Assembly (NCBI GenBank): GCA_020850475.1
Contig: JADZEO010000059.1
Location: 1-64,000, forward strand
Direction: 5' to 3'
Origin: Bdellovibrionales bacterium
GTDB taxonomy: Bacteria; Bdellovibrionota; Bdellovibrionia; Bdellovibrionales; UBA1609
Length of the DNA stretch: 64,000 bases
Part shown: positions 8,173 to 20,593 of the stretch, piece after piece
Layout: the number at the start of each line of letters is the position of its first letter
How positions within the stretch are numbered: position 1 is the stretch's first letter
Position numbers and translations under genes: made by a program
Notes under the pieces: generated by a model
The model's input: only the letters and a program-made list of their open reading frames with translations
Databases searched by the model: none
Told to the model about the DNA's origin: nothing

Positions 8173-9542
8173 GCTACCGCATCCTCCTAGTGGACGACGA
8201 CAGAGAGAACTTGATGGCGAACGAATCCCTGCTAAGAGCGAAGGGCTATCAAGTCAAAACTGTGCAGTCGGGTCAAGAGGCCATAGACACCATCAAAGCG
8301 GCCAAGAAAGACTATGCGCTCATCTTGATGGATTACCACATGGTCGGAATGTCGGGCGCGGAAGCGGTAGCCGAGATCATAAAGATCAAGCCAAACCAAC
8401 AAATGTTAGCCTATTCGCTCGACGACAACCGCGATGTAATGCGCGAGACGTTCAAAGCTGGCGTGCTGGATTTTCTCGACAAGAACTCCGAAAACGAAGT
8501 GCTGCTTTCAACTGTTGCCGCCTACTGTGAAAAGTACGAGCAGAATTTCCGTCTGCTTGATGACGACAACCTTACCCACAGCGAGAAGGAAGACTTCATC
8601 AAGAAGATTGGAATGATCGGTCGCTCAGAAAAACTCTATGAGCTGGCCCGCCAGGTCGAGAAGATTGCACCATCAAAAGCAACGACACTAATTTACGGAG
8701 AGAGCGGCACAGGCAAAGAACTTGTGGCTCGTGCGCTTCATAAATGCGGCGACCGATCTAGCGGTCCCTTTATTGCGGTTAACATTGCAGCGGAGCAAGC
8801 ATCACTTCTCGACTCTTCTTTGTTCGGCCATAAAAAGGGTTCTTTCACTGGAGCCACGCACGATCAAGCTGGGAAATTCCAGCTTGCCAATCGAGGAACA
8901 ATTTTCCTCGACGAGATCGGCGACATGAGTCTTGATCTTCAAGTAAAGCTCCTGCGTGTCTTGCAAGAGCGTGAGATCACGCCAGTCGGGGCGACGCGCC
9001 CGATTTCGGTTGACGTGCGAATTGTTGCGGCCACTCACCGCGATTTACCCAAGCTCATCGCCGAGGGAAAGTTCCGCGAAGACCTTTACTACAGATTGAG
9101 TTCTGTGATTTTGGAAACCACGCCACTTCGCGCTCGACCCGACGATATAGAGCCGCTTGTTATTCACTTCACACGAGAAATTTGCAAAGAAAACGGCTTT
9201 GACCGTTCATTCCATCGCCGCTGTCTTGAGGTGCTGCGTGAATATTCTTGGAAGGGCAATGTGCGCGAACTTCGCTCGGTCGTTGAGCGACACTTGATCG
9301 GCGCGGACAGCGAGATCGTGCGGGCTGAAGACCTCGAAGCTCTTTTGTATCAAAAAAGAGAAACCGAAAATCCAAGAACACTCGAAGAAATCGATCGCTA
9401 CCTTCACGAACAGAAGCGGCGGATGATGGCTGATGTGCTTAAGGACTCCAGCTCCAAAGCAGAAGCCGCGCGCCGACTCGACATTGCCCCAAACAGACTC
9501 CACTACTTCGCTGAAAAGTACGGGCTCGATCGGAAATCCTAA
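8169..9542 (+). CDS. NtrC-family sigma54-dependent response regulator
   Basis: Receiver ALILMDYHMVGMSG, Walker A GESGTGKE, GSFTGAT loop, IFLDEIGDM, C-terminal Fis-type HTH (EAARRLDIAPNRLHYFAEKYGL). Confidence 0.93.
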   Translation: MSYRILLVDDDRENLMANESLLRAKGYQVKTVQSGQEAIDTIKAAKKDYALILMDYHMVGMSGAEAVAEIIKIKPNQQMLAYSLDDNRDVMRETFKAGVLDFLDKNSENEVLLSTVAAYCEKYEQNFRLLDDDNLTHSEKEDFIKKIGMIGRSEKLYELARQVEKIAPSKATTLIYGESGTGKELVARALHKCGDRSSGPFIAVNIAAEQASLLDSSLFGHKKGSFTGATHDQAGKFQLANRGTIFLDEIGDMSLDLQVKLLRVLQEREITPVGATRPISVDVRIVAATHRDLPKLIAEGKFREDLYYRLSSVILETTPLRARPDDIEPLVIHFTREICKENGFDRSFHRRCLEVLREYSWKGNVRELRSVVERHLIGADSEIVRAEDLEALLYQKRETENPRTLEEIDRYLHEQKRRMMADVLKDSSSKAEAARRLDIAPNRLHYFAEKYGLDRKS

Positions 9543-9625
9543 GCATACAAGAAAGTCCTACAACTAGCCCTTGGCACATCAAGTCATTGCTCTATGGATA
9601 TGATTTCGCGTGTGGTCTTTACTTG

Positions 9626-9642
9626 TCTGTGATTGTCACAGA
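9626..9642. promoter_or_regulatory. perfect inverted repeat TCTGTGA-TTG-TCACAGA, candidate operator
   Basis: 7-bp arms, 3-bp spacer, 40 bp upstream of the HTH gene that heads the defence operon. Confidence 0.45.
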
Positions 9643-9682
9643 TAATTTTTGAGCCGGACAATCACCCATATTGGAGAAGCGA

Positions 9683-9901
9683 ATGCAGGCAATTGAGCCC
9701 TGGTACTCAGTTGAGGAAATTGCTCGTCACTTAGGCGTTTCAAAGGAAACGATCTATCGCTGGCTAGAGCGTCGAACTATTCCTGCGCATCGCATGGGGA
9801 AGCTCTGGAAATTTAAGCCTAGCGAAGTGGACGCGTGGGTACAAAATGGTGGCGCTGCCGACGATCGCACGCACCGCAATCCACCGGAAAGCAGCGTGTG
9901 A
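9683..9901 (+). CDS. excisionase/MerR-like helix-turn-helix protein
   Basis: WYSVEEIARHLGVSKETIYRWLERRTIPAHRMGKLWKFKPSEVDAWV, HTH_17-type; ATG 9683 with SD GGAGAAG (track start 9671 is TTG). Confidence 0.8.
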   Translation: MQAIEPWYSVEEIARHLGVSKETIYRWLERRTIPAHRMGKLWKFKPSEVDAWVQNGGAADDRTHRNPPESSV

Positions 9902-9905
9902 TCTA

Positions 9906-12900
9906 ATGATAAAACTCGAAGACCTAAAACAATCACTTTATGTGCGCGGACTAGAGGGCAACGAAGTCGTCCAGATTAAAAGTATCGAGAAAGTCAGCGA
10001 AGATGCAGTGACGGTTCTCTATAAAAATGCCCAGGGGCAATTCCGCGAACAGATGGTTCACAGGGCTGACGAAGCTCGAATGGAGCTGGTCGACAATAGC
10101 TCCCGCCCTTGGAGTTTTCAGGCAGAGGGCGCAGAGTTTCGTTTGGGCCTTGAAGCCCAGCGCATTCGGCTAGCACACCTTTTTGATCCAATGATGGCGG
10201 TTCACAGCTCGAACGTAGAGCCGCTTCCTCATCAAATTACTGCTGTATATGAAGCCATGCTGCCAAGGCAGCCGCTTCGTTTCGTTCTTGCTGACGATCC
10301 TGGCGCTGGCAAAACGATTATGGCCGGACTTTTCATTAAAGAACTCATTATGCGTGCAGATGCCAAGCGCATTTTGATCGTAACACCAGGCTCGCTGTCT
10401 GAGCAGTGGCAGGAAGAGCTATACGAAAAATTCGGACTCCGTTTCGATCTGTTCAGCAGAGAGAAGATGGAACAGTCCGTTCGCGGCAATTATTTTGAAG
10501 AACAAGACTATTTGATCTGCCGTCTCGATCAGCTTTCGCGGAACGAGGATTTTTTATCCAAACTCCAAGCGACAGAGTGGGATCTGGTAATTGTCGATGA
10601 GGCCCACAAGATGTCAGCCAGCTTTACGGGCGGAGAGGTTAAGCGCACTGACCGGTACGCTTTAGGCGAGTTATTGGGAAAAATCACCCGTCACTTGCTG
10701 TTAATGACCGCTACGCCTCACAACGGTAAAGAAGAAGATTTCCAGCTTTTTCTTTCGTTACTTGATAGTGACCGTTTCTATGGAAAATTTCGCGATGGGG
10801 TTCACAAAGTTGATGTGACGGACATTATGAGGAGAATGGTGAAAGAAGAGCTGCGTCGTTTCGATGGAACAAAGCTCTTCCCTCCGCGTTTTGCTTACAC
10901 CGTAAATTACCCCCTTTCTGTTGGCGAACAAAACCTTTACGACGCAGTAACAACCTACGTTCGAGAGGAAATGGACCGCGCTGACCGACTGGCCGCAGTA
11001 GACAAGCGCCGAGGCGGAACTGTTGGCTTCGCTCTTACGGCTCTTCAGCGACGTTTAGCTTCAAGTCCCGCCGCAATTCACGAATCGCTCAAGCGCCGTC
11101 TAAATCGTCTTCAAACGCGGCTTGAGGAAATGAAGAAGGTTAGCTCAGGCCAACTGCCTAAGGACGCATTGGATAAATATAACCAAACAGTTCCCTCGAA
11201 CTTCGACGATGCTGACGATGAAATGAGTTCGGAGGAATACGAAGAGTTCACCGATGAAGTGATCGACCAAGCCACCGCCGCTCAAACCGTCGAGGAGCTT
11301 CAAAAAGAAATCATTATCTTGAAAGACTTGGAGCAAGAGGCGCGCAAGGTGCGTCTGTCGGGAGAAGACAAGAAGTGGTCTGAGCTTTCTACTTTACTCC
11401 AGGGCAACCCTCACATGAGAGATAAGAATAGCAACTTTCGTAAGCTTCTTATCTTTACGGAGAGCCGGGACACTCTTGAATACCTCGTAGAAAAGATCGC
11501 GGGCGTCTTTGGAAGCCCCGATAAGATCGTGACGATCCACGGGGGCACGAACCGCGACCGACGAAAAGAAGCCCAAGCCCTTTTCCGAAACGACCCGAAT
11601 GTGCATGTAATGATCGCGACCGATGCCGCTGGCGAAGGCGTGAACTTACAAAATGCAAACTTGATGGTGAACTACGATCTTCCCTGGAATCCGAATAGGA
11701 TTGAACAGCGGTTTGGTCGTATTCACCGGATTGGTCAAACTGAGGTATGCCATCTGTGGAACATGGTCGCCAAGGGAACCCGCGAGGGTGATGTGTTTCA
11801 TACACTTTGCGAAAAATTGGAAGTTCAGAGCAAGGCTCTCGGCGGCAGAGTGTTTGACGTTCTCGGCGAAGCCTTTGAGAATATATCGCTCAAGGACTTG
11901 CTGATTCGAGCAATTCGTACCGCTGACAGTGATGCTGTTCGCCGAGAAATTCGGAAGGTTGTGTCTGATAGCCTCGAAACCGAGCGAATCCAGGAACTCT
12001 ATAAGCGCAACGCTTTGGTTGAGCAACACATGAGCCTCGATCAGCTATACAAAGTTAAGGAGGACATGGATCGGGCTGAGGCGCGGAAGCTCCAGCCTTA
12101 CTTCATTCGCTCGTTCTTCGATGAGGCTTTCAAAGCACTCGGCGGCGACATTCGCGCGCGGGAGACTGGTCGATGGGAAATCGCGCATGTTCCGCCTGTC
12201 GTGATCGAACGAGCCAAACAACTTCTCGGCTCTAGACATCCCGTGACTAGAACCTATCAACGAGTTTGTTTTGAAAAGAACGTAGTGCCGATCGAAGATC
12301 GGCCCAAAGTCGATCTCATTCACCCCGGCCACCCTCTGATGGCTGCTGTCACGGACATTATTCTGGAGAGGAATCGCGCAAAACTCCGCGAAGGAGCGAT
12401 CCTTGTCGATCCAGCAGATGAGTCTACTGAGCCTCGCGTGGTTTTCATGCTGGAACATTCGATCAAGGAAAGTTCTGGAGAACAGAAAGTCGTTTCTCAG
12501 GCTTTACAGTTTGTTTCCATCGACAAAAACCTTCAACCCACTAATGCGGGATGGGCTCCGCACATTGACCTTCGCTCGATCAAGGACGAAGAACGTGCGC
12601 TCGTGACTGACGTGATAAACGCTCCTTGGTTGAAGACCGAGCTAGAAACAAAAGCAATGGCCTATGCTTCGCAAGAAATGGCGCCTCATCACTTTAGGGA
12701 AACCAAAGAGCGACGCGAAACCTTTGCAGACAAAGTGAAGGAGGCGGTTCACGAGCGGCTTACAAAGGAAATTTCCTATTGGGAAGATCGCTACATCAAA
12801 CTTAAAGAGCAACAAAGCGAAGGTAAGCAACCGCGAATGCAGCCCGAAAATGCTCGTCGTAAGGCCGAAGAACTCAACGCTCGGCTGGAGCAGCGGAAAA

Positions 12901-13436
12901 AAGAAATCGCCACGATGAGAAACGTAATTTCATCGACACCTAATGTGATCGGTGGCGCGCTTATTATTCCGGCTGGCCTTCTTGCTCAGAAGGCTGGTGA
13001 TACCACGTTTACAATAGACGCAGAAGCACGCAAGCGGATTGAAAGAGTCGCTATGAATGCAGTGATGGACGTGGAGCGATCTTTCGGCCATCACGTCTTC
13101 GATGTTTCTGCGGACAAGTGCGGCTGGGATGTTACGGCGCGAATTCCTGCGAAGGGCGAAAATCTTTTCGATGATCGGCATATCGAAGTAAAGGGCCGCG
13201 CCAAGGGGCAAGAGACTATCACAGTCACAGCCAACGAGATCATGTACGCTTTGAACCAACGTGAGAAGTTCATCCTGGCGATTGTGATTGTAGACGGTGA
13301 AAAATTCGAGGGGCCGTTCTACGTCAAAAATCCCTTCAAGAGCCCGCCAGATTTTCAAAGTGAGAGCAGAAATGTTCCGCTCAAAGAATTACTTAAGATG
13401 GCAGTAAAGCCCGAGCAGACAGTGGTGAGTCAATGA
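9906..13436 (+). CDS. SNF2-type helicase with C-terminal DUF3883-like domain
   Basis: [67 protein letters not shown]-terminal [29 protein letters not shown] resembles DUF3883. Confidence 0.88.
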   Translation: MIKLEDLKQSLYVRGLEGNEVVQIKSIEKVSEDAVTVLYKNAQGQFREQMVHRADEARMELVDNSSRPWSFQAEGAEFRLGLEAQRIRLAHLFDPMMAVHSSNVEPLPHQITAVYEAMLPRQPLRFVLADDPGAGKTIMAGLFIKELIMRADAKRILIVTPGSLSEQWQEELYEKFGLRFDLFSREKMEQSVRGNYFEEQDYLICRLDQLSRNEDFLSKLQATEWDLVIVDEAHKMSASFTGGEVKRTDRYALGELLGKITRHLLLMTATPHNGKEEDFQLFLSLLDSDRFYGKFRDGVHKVDVTDIMRRMVKEELRRFDGTKLFPPRFAYTVNYPLSVGEQNLYDAVTTYVREEMDRADRLAAVDKRRGGTVGFALTALQRRLASSPAAIHESLKRRLNRLQTRLEEMKKVSSGQLPKDALDKYNQTVPSNFDDADDEMSSEEYEEFTDEVIDQATAAQTVEELQKEIIILKDLEQEARKVRLSGEDKKWSELSTLLQGNPHMRDKNSNFRKLLIFTESRDTLEYLVEKIAGVFGSPDKIVTIHGGTNRDRRKEAQALFRNDPNVHVMIATDAAGEGVNLQNANLMVNYDLPWNPNRIEQRFGRIHRIGQTEVCHLWNMVAKGTREGDVFHTLCEKLEVQSKALGGRVFDVLGEAFENISLKDLLIRAIRTADSDAVRREIRKVVSDSLETERIQELYKRNALVEQHMSLDQLYKVKEDMDRAEARKLQPYFIRSFFDEAFKALGGDIRARETGRWEIAHVPPVVIERAKQLLGSRHPVTRTYQRVCFEKNVVPIEDRPKVDLIHPGHPLMAAVTDIILERNRAKLREGAILVDPADESTEPRVVFMLEHSIKESSGEQKVVSQALQFVSIDKNLQPTNAGWAPHIDLRSIKDEERALVTDVINAPWLKTELETKAMAYASQEMAPHHFRETKERRETFADKVKEAVHERLTKEISYWEDRYIKLKEQQSEGKQPRMQPENARRKAEELNARLEQRKKEIATMRNVISSTPNVIGGALIIPAGLLAQKAGDTTFTIDAEARKRIERVAMNAVMDVERSFGHHVFDVSADKCGWDVTARIPAKGENLFDDRHIEVKGRAKGQETITVTANEIMYALNQREKFILAIVIVDGEKFEGPFYVKNPFKSPPDFQSESRNVPLKELLKMAVKPEQTVVSQ

Positions 13437-16390
13437 GTATTCGCATTCGATCTCCCAAGAAGCTTATAGAAGTGGCTTTACCACTAGATGCTATCAATGC
13501 TGCCTGCGCACACGAGAAGCAACCAGGAATAGGCGCTCATCCAAGAGGGCTTCATTTATGGTGGGCTCGCCGGCCCTTGCCCGCATCACGTGCAGTTCTG
13601 TTTTCCCAACTGGTAAATGATCCTGGATACCAGCAAGGTGAGGGCTTTAAGTTTGGAGTTAGTAAGGCAAAGGCGGCAGAAGCCCGAGAGCGCCTTTTCA
13701 AAATTATTGAAGATCTTGTGCTGTGGGAGAATACAAACAATGAATCCGTTTTGTCTCAAGCACAGAAGGAAATTGAAAAATCATGGAAAGAAACCTGCGA
13801 GCTTAATCGTGACCATCCTCAGGCTGAAGAACTTTTTAATCCAAATGTTTTGCCAGCCTTTCATGACCCATTTTCTGGTGGCGGCGCAATACCATTAGAG
13901 GCGCAGCGCCTGGGATTAAAGAGCTACGCTTCAGACCTTAACCCAGTTGCTGTAACCATCAATAAGGCCATGATTGAAATTCCGCCTGTCTTCTCGGATC
14001 GTCGTCCGGTTGGAAAAGTTCGCCCGGATGATAAACAAATTGAGATGAATAGAGAATGGAAAGGAGCGAGTGGACTGGCGGAGGACGTAAGGAGATACGG
14101 CTATTGGGTGTGGAATGAGGCCCAGAAGCTTATCGGCCATTTGTATCCACAGGTGGAGGTAACGTCGGTATTGGCAAGCAATCGAAACGATTTGGAACCA
14201 TTGATCGGCAACAAACTAAATGTAATTGGCTGGGTGTGGGCTCGAACCGTGAAGAGTCCCAGTCCCGCATATTCGCACGTCGATGTACCTCTTGTTTCAA
14301 ATTTCATTCTATCAAGTAAGGCCGGTAAGGAAGCCTATGTAGAACCAGTCAAAAACAGTGATGGGTATAGTTTTATTGTAAAGACCGGTTCAATCCCCGC
14401 CGGGGCAAATGTCGGAACAACCGCAGGAAAAAGAGCTGCGTTTATTTGCCTAATGTCTGGCTCCCCGATTGACTATGATTACATTCGCTCCGAAGGAAAA
14501 GCCGGGAGAATGGGTCAAAGGTTGATGGCGATTATCGCAGAGGGCAAGAGAGGGAAAATTTATCTCTCACCAACGCAAGAGCAGATTGACATTTCATTAA
14601 GAGCTGTTCCTGCCTGGAAGCCTGAACAGAGATTACCTCACAATCCAAGGGACTTCAAAACACCAAATTATGGACTTACTACTTTTGGCGACCTGTTCAC
14701 TCCACGTCAGTTAGTTGCGATGAATACCTTCTGTGATCTTGTCAAATCAGTTATCAAAAATGTCGAAAAGGATGCGGTTCTCGCAGGTCTTTCAGATGAT
14801 GGAGTCAGTCTTGAGGACGGTGGTTCCGGTGCGAAGGCTTATTCACAGGCAATCGGAGTATATTTGGCTTTTGCGATAGATAGACTGGCTGACTACGGCA
14901 GTTCAATCGCTACATGGAAATCGTCGGGCGAGCAGGTAATGCAGACGTATAAGCGCCAGGCAATTCCCATGACTTGGGACTTTCCCGAATCTAATTTCTT
15001 AGGACAGAAAGCTATCTGTTGGTTGAATGCAGTTGAGTACGCCTCAGAAAACTTAAACTCAACTTGTCCTACTAAAAGAAAAAATGCAGGGGTGGCGATT
15101 CAGGCAGACGCTCAAACACAGCAAGTAAGTCAGGGAAAGGTTATATCCACGGACCCTCCTTACTACGATAATATTGGGTATGCGGATCTTTCGGAGTACT
15201 TCTATGTTTGGCTACGCAGAAGCCTCCATGACGTGTACCCCAAGTTATTCAATGCGCTGACCGTGCCTAAAGATAAAGAATTAGTGGCGACCCCATATCG
15301 ACATGGCGGGAAGACAGAGGCCGAATCGTTCTTCTTAAAGGGAATGAAAGAGGCGATTCAAAATTTAGTTCAGCAGGCCCATCCCGCCTTTCCAGTTACA
15401 ATCTATTACGCCTTTAAGCAAAACGAGACCGAAGATGACAAAGGCACATCCAGTACGGGCTGGGAGACTTTTCTACAGGCGGTGGTTGAGTCTGGTGTGG
15501 CAATAACTGGCACCTGGCCAATGCGCACAGAGTTGAGCAACAGAATGATTGCTTCAGGAACGAATGCGCTCGCGTCCAGCGTTGTCTTGGTTTGCAGGAA
15601 AAGGGCAAGTGATGCGCCAACTGTTGGGCGTAGAGAATTCATCCGTGAACTGAATGCTGTTTTACCAGCAGCACTTGATGAAATGACTCGCGGAGGTGTG
15701 AACTCGCCTATCGCTCCAGTTGATTTATCCCAAGCCATTATTGGTCCGGGAATGGAAGTTTTCACAAAATACTCTGCCGTTCTTGAGGCAGACGGGAAGC
15801 CGATGTCTGTGAAAACGGCCCTTCGACTTATAAACAGATTCTTGGCGGAAGAAGATTTTGATCATGACACGCAGTTTTGTCTCCAGTGGTTTGATCACTA
15901 CGGGTGGTCTTCTGGAAAGTTTGGAGATGCAGATGTGCTGGCGCGGGCGAAGGGCACGTCAGTTGATGGTTTACGAGAAGGCGGCGTTGTCGAAAGTTCG
16001 TCCGGAACACTGAGACTTCTAAAACCGAGTGAACTTTCTATCGCTTGGAGGCCGGAAACAGACTCCAGAGTTTCCATATGGGAGCTGCTACATCAGATGA
16101 TTGCAAGGTTCTATTCTGGTGGAGAAAGCGGCGCCGGTGAATTGCTGGCCAAAGCAAATAGCCACAGTGAAGCAATACGCACACTTGCTTATCGACTGTA
16201 CACGACTTGTGAACGAAAAGGATGGGCACAAGATGCAAGCAGCTACGATGGACTGGTGCGAGCCTGGGACTCCATTGAATCTGCTGCCCGCGCTGTTGGA
16301 TACAGCGGAACTCAAATCCCCTTATTTGATTCGGCATCACCAAGCGAATCTCAAAATCCGATAAACGCTAAATCGAGGAAGAAGAAATGA
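13433..16390 (+). CDS. DUF1156-type DNA methyltransferase, defence-associated
   Basis: N-terminal [40 protein letters not shown], motif [19 protein letters not shown], catalytic [20 protein letters not shown]. Confidence 0.85.
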   Translation: MSIRIRSPKKLIEVALPLDAINAACAHEKQPGIGAHPRGLHLWWARRPLPASRAVLFSQLVNDPGYQQGEGFKFGVSKAKAAEARERLFKIIEDLVLWENTNNESVLSQAQKEIEKSWKETCELNRDHPQAEELFNPNVLPAFHDPFSGGGAIPLEAQRLGLKSYASDLNPVAVTINKAMIEIPPVFSDRRPVGKVRPDDKQIEMNREWKGASGLAEDVRRYGYWVWNEAQKLIGHLYPQVEVTSVLASNRNDLEPLIGNKLNVIGWVWARTVKSPSPAYSHVDVPLVSNFILSSKAGKEAYVEPVKNSDGYSFIVKTGSIPAGANVGTTAGKRAAFICLMSGSPIDYDYIRSEGKAGRMGQRLMAIIAEGKRGKIYLSPTQEQIDISLRAVPAWKPEQRLPHNPRDFKTPNYGLTTFGDLFTPRQLVAMNTFCDLVKSVIKNVEKDAVLAGLSDDGVSLEDGGSGAKAYSQAIGVYLAFAIDRLADYGSSIATWKSSGEQVMQTYKRQAIPMTWDFPESNFLGQKAICWLNAVEYASENLNSTCPTKRKNAGVAIQADAQTQQVSQGKVISTDPPYYDNIGYADLSEYFYVWLRRSLHDVYPKLFNALTVPKDKELVATPYRHGGKTEAESFFLKGMKEAIQNLVQQAHPAFPVTIYYAFKQNETEDDKGTSSTGWETFLQAVVESGVAITGTWPMRTELSNRMIASGTNALASSVVLVCRKRASDAPTVGRREFIRELNAVLPAALDEMTRGGVNSPIAPVDLSQAIIGPGMEVFTKYSAVLEADGKPMSVKTALRLINRFLAEEDFDHDTQFCLQWFDHYGWSSGKFGDADVLARAKGTSVDGLREGGVVESSSGTLRLLKPSELSIAWRPETDSRVSIWELLHQMIARFYSGGESGAGELLAKANSHSEAIRTLAYRLYTTCERKGWAQDASSYDGLVRAWDSIESAARAVGYSGTQIPLFDSASPSESQNPINAKSRKKK

Positions 16391-19230
16391 CGTTGAAACC
16401 TTGGCGCGAACTTATCACTCCTCATAAAGACGTATTGGACGGTACGTTTAAGCAAAGTGAATTTGCCGCCGACCTCACCCAAGTACAAACTGGAACGGCT
16501 CCGAGTGAATACAAGGATGCAGAAAAATTCTTTCAGCGCACCTTCATCACTGAAGGAATGCGATTGCTTTTAGACTCAGTCGCTCGACGTATTTCCGGTA
16601 AAGGTGGCGACCCGGTTATTCAGCTTCAGACTTCCTTCGGTGGCGGAAAAACACACACGCTTTTGGCGGTATTTCATCTGGCTCGCCGAGAAGTCAGTCC
16701 CGAAAAAATGAGCGGGATTCCCCCCATCCTTGATGCTGCTGGGATTACCGATCTCCCGAAAGCAAGGATCGCAGTTATTGACGGCAATAATATGTCGCCA
16801 AGCAAACCGCGAAAACGTGGCGCAGCTTCTGTGAATACAATTTGGGGAGAAATCGCGTGGCAACTTCTTGGAGAACCCGGATATAAGATTGTTGCCGAGG
16901 CAGATCGTGATGGCACATCTCCAGGCAAAGAATCTCTTGTAGAACTTCTTAAGAGTTCCGCTCCCTGCGTTGTGTTGATCGACGAGTTGGTTGCATTCAT
17001 CCGTCAGCTCGAATCAGGGAAGTCTTACGTAGGTGGCACGTTCGAGAGCAATTTGAGTTTCGTTCAAGCCCTCACAGAAGCCATGAAGTCGGTGCCCAAC
17101 GCACTACTTCTGGCATCACTGCCTGAATCTGAAATTGAAGTCGCCGGCCCAATGGGCAAGCTCGCTCTCGATTCTCTTGAGAAGTATTTTGCAAGGGTCG
17201 AATCTGTTTGGAAGCCCGTCGCAACTCAAGAGGCGTTCGAGATCGTGAAGCGTCGGCTGTTTGAGGGGACTGGAAACCGAGCCGAAATCGAAAAAGTTTG
17301 TAAGACATTCTTCAACTTCTATATCGAGAACAATACAAAGTTCCCGGCAGAAACTCAGACGAGCCAGTATTTTGATCGACTAATTCAATCTTACCCAATT
17401 CATCCTGAAGTTTTTGATCGTCTTTATGCAGATTGGTCAACGCTTGAGAAGTTTCAGAGAACACGCGGCGTTCTTCAATATTTAGCAATCGTCATTCACC
17501 GGCTCTGGAACTCAGGCGACAGCGATCCTATGGTTATGCCGGGCTCACTTCCCCTCGAAGATGTGAATGTTCGTACTAAGAGCATTCACTACCTACCGCA
17601 AGGATGGGAGCCAGTAATTGAAACAGAAATTGACGGCCCGCGCTCCGCCCCGGCGGAGATTGACGGCAAAGAGGCACGGATGGGATCGATTCGCGCCGCT
17701 CGTAGACTGGCACGAACGCTATTTCTGGGAAGCGCACCTTCAACAAATGCACAAGGCGCACGAGGATTGGCACTGGATCATATTATCCTTGGCGCTGCTA
17801 TTCCCGGTCAGGTGATCGGAGTTTACGAGGACGCTCTTAAACGGCTCCGCGATCAACTTCAATACTTGTTCGGCGACAATAATCGCTTCTGGTTCGACAC
17901 CCGAGCAAATCTCCGCAAAGAGATGGAATCCCGAAAGCTTCGTCTTGAGGGACGGGAACACATCATTCCCTGCATTCGTGAGTTTGTTGCCAGCGATCTG
18001 CGTGGAAATTCTGTATTTGCTGGTGTTCATGTGTTCACGGATTCTGCGGATATTCCTGACGAAGTTGGTCCCGGCCCGCGACTCGTGGTTTTAGCTCCCG
18101 AGCACTCAAGCGCGTATTCTCGTGCGAACGCAACTGTTGCCCAAGATGCTGCCAGCAGAATTCTAGAAAAGCGCGGTGAACAGCCAAGGCAGCGTCGCAA
18201 TCGCATCGTCTTTCTCGCCCCCGATTACGATTCACTCTCTCGTCTGAAAGAAAATGCGAAGACCTACCTGGCATGGGAGTCCATCGTTAAGGATATTAAG
18301 GAAGAGAAACTAAACCTGGATATGCACAATTCTCGGCAGGCAAAACAAGCCTTCGAGCAGTCTGAAAAGGTCTTGTGCCAAAGTGTTCGAGATTCATTCA
18401 AGTGGATTTTGAATCCTTATGAGGAACCCGTGGCTGGTCGCTTCACCTTGAAATGGGAAGCGGCTCAGGTCGCTGCGGGAGGGGCGAACTTTATCATTGC
18501 GATTGAAAACAAAATGCGCGAGGAAGAGTGGATCATCACTGAATGGTCGCCCATCCACCTAACGAACATTTTAAAGCAATGGTATTTCAAGGACGGTCAG
18601 GCCGACGTTATTACCAAGAAAATACTTAATGATTTTGCCAGCTATCTCTACCTTCCAAGGCTCACGTCTGAGGCTGTTCTCAAAAGTGCTATTGCCGAAG
18701 GTGTGATGGCAGAAGATTTCTTCGGTTTTGCGCAAGGAAAGTCCGGCGACCGTTACCTTGGATTAAAAATTGGAACACCTGCCAGCATTTTTATCGACGA
18801 TGCGACTCTTGTTGTGGAGAAAAACGCTGCTCTGAAGCAACGAGAACAAGAGCGAGCCGAGGTTCCGACTTCCTCGACCACCGGTCCAAATTTAACCGCT
18901 CCTTCTACAAGTGGCTATACCGGCGCAACAATGGAGTCACGGTCTGTCGGTGTTCATAGCGCAGGATCGCCGAATTGCTTTACAGCGTCCAAGGAGCTGA
19001 ATGCGAGAACAGCCAAGCTCCACTTCAATGATGTGATCGAGAAAGTGCTTCGTCAACTTACGGAGCGCGTATCTACATCCGTTACTATCTCCATCAACAT
19101 TGAGGCAGTTGATGAGCACGAGTTTGGACAGGATGTGCAGAAAACCATCCTGTCCGCGTGCGAAGAACTTCAATTCAATCGAAGTGAATTTTACAGAAAT
19201 TCGGACATCAAAGGGAGTGACAGCCAATGA
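16387..19230 (+). CDS. DUF499-type ATPase, defence-associated
   Basis: Walker [20 protein letters not shown], Walker [18 protein letters not shown]; follows the DUF1156 gene with ATGA overlap. Confidence 0.82.
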   Translation: MTLKPWRELITPHKDVLDGTFKQSEFAADLTQVQTGTAPSEYKDAEKFFQRTFITEGMRLLLDSVARRISGKGGDPVIQLQTSFGGGKTHTLLAVFHLARREVSPEKMSGIPPILDAAGITDLPKARIAVIDGNNMSPSKPRKRGAASVNTIWGEIAWQLLGEPGYKIVAEADRDGTSPGKESLVELLKSSAPCVVLIDELVAFIRQLESGKSYVGGTFESNLSFVQALTEAMKSVPNALLLASLPESEIEVAGPMGKLALDSLEKYFARVESVWKPVATQEAFEIVKRRLFEGTGNRAEIEKVCKTFFNFYIENNTKFPAETQTSQYFDRLIQSYPIHPEVFDRLYADWSTLEKFQRTRGVLQYLAIVIHRLWNSGDSDPMVMPGSLPLEDVNVRTKSIHYLPQGWEPVIETEIDGPRSAPAEIDGKEARMGSIRAARRLARTLFLGSAPSTNAQGARGLALDHIILGAAIPGQVIGVYEDALKRLRDQLQYLFGDNNRFWFDTRANLRKEMESRKLRLEGREHIIPCIREFVASDLRGNSVFAGVHVFTDSADIPDEVGPGPRLVVLAPEHSSAYSRANATVAQDAASRILEKRGEQPRQRRNRIVFLAPDYDSLSRLKENAKTYLAWESIVKDIKEEKLNLDMHNSRQAKQAFEQSEKVLCQSVRDSFKWILNPYEEPVAGRFTLKWEAAQVAAGGANFIIAIENKMREEEWIITEWSPIHLTNILKQWYFKDGQADVITKKILNDFASYLYLPRLTSEAVLKSAIAEGVMAEDFFGFAQGKSGDRYLGLKIGTPASIFIDDATLVVEKNAALKQREQERAEVPTSSTTGPNLTAPSTSGYTGATMESRSVGVHSAGSPNCFTASKELNARTAKLHFNDVIEKVLRQLTERVSTSVTISINIEAVDEHEFGQDVQKTILSACEELQFNRSEFYRNSDIKGSDSQ

Positions 19231-19291
19231 TGGCACATCGCTTGCCTAGAGAAGCAACTATGACGAATCAACGCATACACGGAGGTACATC

Positions 19292-19663
19292 GTGAGCACC
19301 AACGGCGCAACCAAATTGCAGAAAATAATCAAGAGCTTGCAGGATCGTGGTGCAATGAAAGGCATCGCTATCCGAGGGCCTGCGGAGAATGTTCTTTGGA
19401 TTGAAAAACGGACCGGAGAATCCGAGAACCGGACGGAGTTCACTTTTCAGATAAGAATCGACCGAGTTGCTGGGAAAGACACCTGGTGGCCGATTTCATA
19501 CAGCAGCGCAAGCGGCGAAGCGATCAGTTGTGAAACTGTCTCTAATGGTAAAACGCTTACGAATTTCGTGAAGCAAGATGCTTTGATTGAATTGGCGGAG
19601 AGCTGGGCGAAGACTTTAGAGGCCGAGTATGTAGCCAAGTCAGTGGACAACGCTCTTCGATAG
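19292..19663 (+). CDS. hypothetical protein in defence operon, 123 aa
   Basis: GTG start with SD GGAGG; no family recognised. Confidence 0.6.
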   Translation: MSTNGATKLQKIIKSLQDRGAMKGIAIRGPAENVLWIEKRTGESENRTEFTFQIRIDRVAGKDTWWPISYSSASGEAISCETVSNGKTLTNFVKQDALIELAESWAKTLEAEYVAKSVDNALR

Positions 19664-19690
19664 GAATTTGCGGAGGAACTTTTTGAGGAA

Positions 19691-20593
19691 TTGGGTTTTT
19701 TAATGGCAAAGCGCGGAGTTCAAAATTTTGGCGGGAGTTGGACAGAAGAAAAACTCGCCAGTGTTCAGAAATATCTGGCCGCATATGCAACCATAATGCA
19801 GAAGCAAAAGTTTAAGTTTGCTTACGTCGATGCCTTTGCCGGAACCGGATACCGCGAACAGAAAATTCAAGATACTACATCATCTGAATCACTTCTTGTT
19901 TCCGCTCTTGCCGGTGAAGAACCGCAGAAGTTTTTAGATGGTTCGGCGAGTGTCGCTCTTAAAGTAGAGCCGCGCTTTGATCGCTACATCTTTATCGAAA
20001 AAAATGAAACCCGATTCAAAGAACTTGAAGCTCTGAAATCGAATTTCTCTGACAAAGCTAAGGACATTCAGCTTATCAACGCCGATGCCAACACGTTTCT
20101 AAAGGATTTTTGCAACAAGAATTGGCGCTCTCATAGAGCTGTCGTTTTCCTCGATCCGTATGGGATGCAGGTGCATTGGGACACAATTAAGACGATTGCA
20201 AAAACGAAGGCCATTGACCTCTGGATTTTATTTCCGCTTGGCTCTGGCGTAAGTCGTCTGCTTCGTCGTGATGGCCAAATCGATCAGGCGATGAAAGAAA
20301 AGCTGAATAATCTTTTCGGCGAAGAGGCTTGGTATGACGCTTTTTATGAGAAGAAAAAGCAGCAGAGCTTTTTTAACGATGATTCAACTGTAGAAAAAGT
20401 AGCCAACTTTAAAAGCATAGAAAAATATTTTGTTAACCGACTAAAAGAAATTTTCCCATCTGTCGCCCCAAATCCACTGCCGCTCTACAACTCAAAGAAA
20501 GTTCCCTTGTTCCTTCTCTGTTTTGCGGCGGCAAATGAAAAAGGTGGCCCAACAGCGGTGAAAATTGCTCGCGACATCTTGGGGAAAACATAA
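19691..20593 (+). CDS. tcmP: three-Cys-motif partner protein TcmP
   Basis: [78 protein letters not shown]; followed directly by a Gp37/Gp68-like gene. Confidence 0.8.
   Translation: MGFLMAKRGVQNFGGSWTEEKLASVQKYLAAYATIMQKQKFKFAYVDAFAGTGYREQKIQDTTSSESLLVSALAGEEPQKFLDGSASVALKVEPRFDRYIFIEKNETRFKELEALKSNFSDKAKDIQLINADANTFLKDFCNKNWRSHRAVVFLDPYGMQVHWDTIKTIAKTKAIDLWILFPLGSGVSRLLRRDGQIDQAMKEKLNNLFGEEAWYDAFYEKKKQQSFFNDDSTVEKVANFKSIEKYFVNRLKEIFPSVAPNPLPLYNSKKVPLFLLCFAAANEKGGPTAVKIARDILGKT

Noticed and set aside
9571-9592. TTGGCACATCAAGTCATTGCT resembling a sigma54 promoter before the HTH gene
   Set aside because: GG to GC spacing is N14, outside the rigid N10.
9906-16390. Canonical DISARM or BREX assignment
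   Set aside because: No DrmA/DrmB (DUF1998) or DrmC in the operon, and no PglZ/BrxC; only the helicase plus methylase theme is shared.
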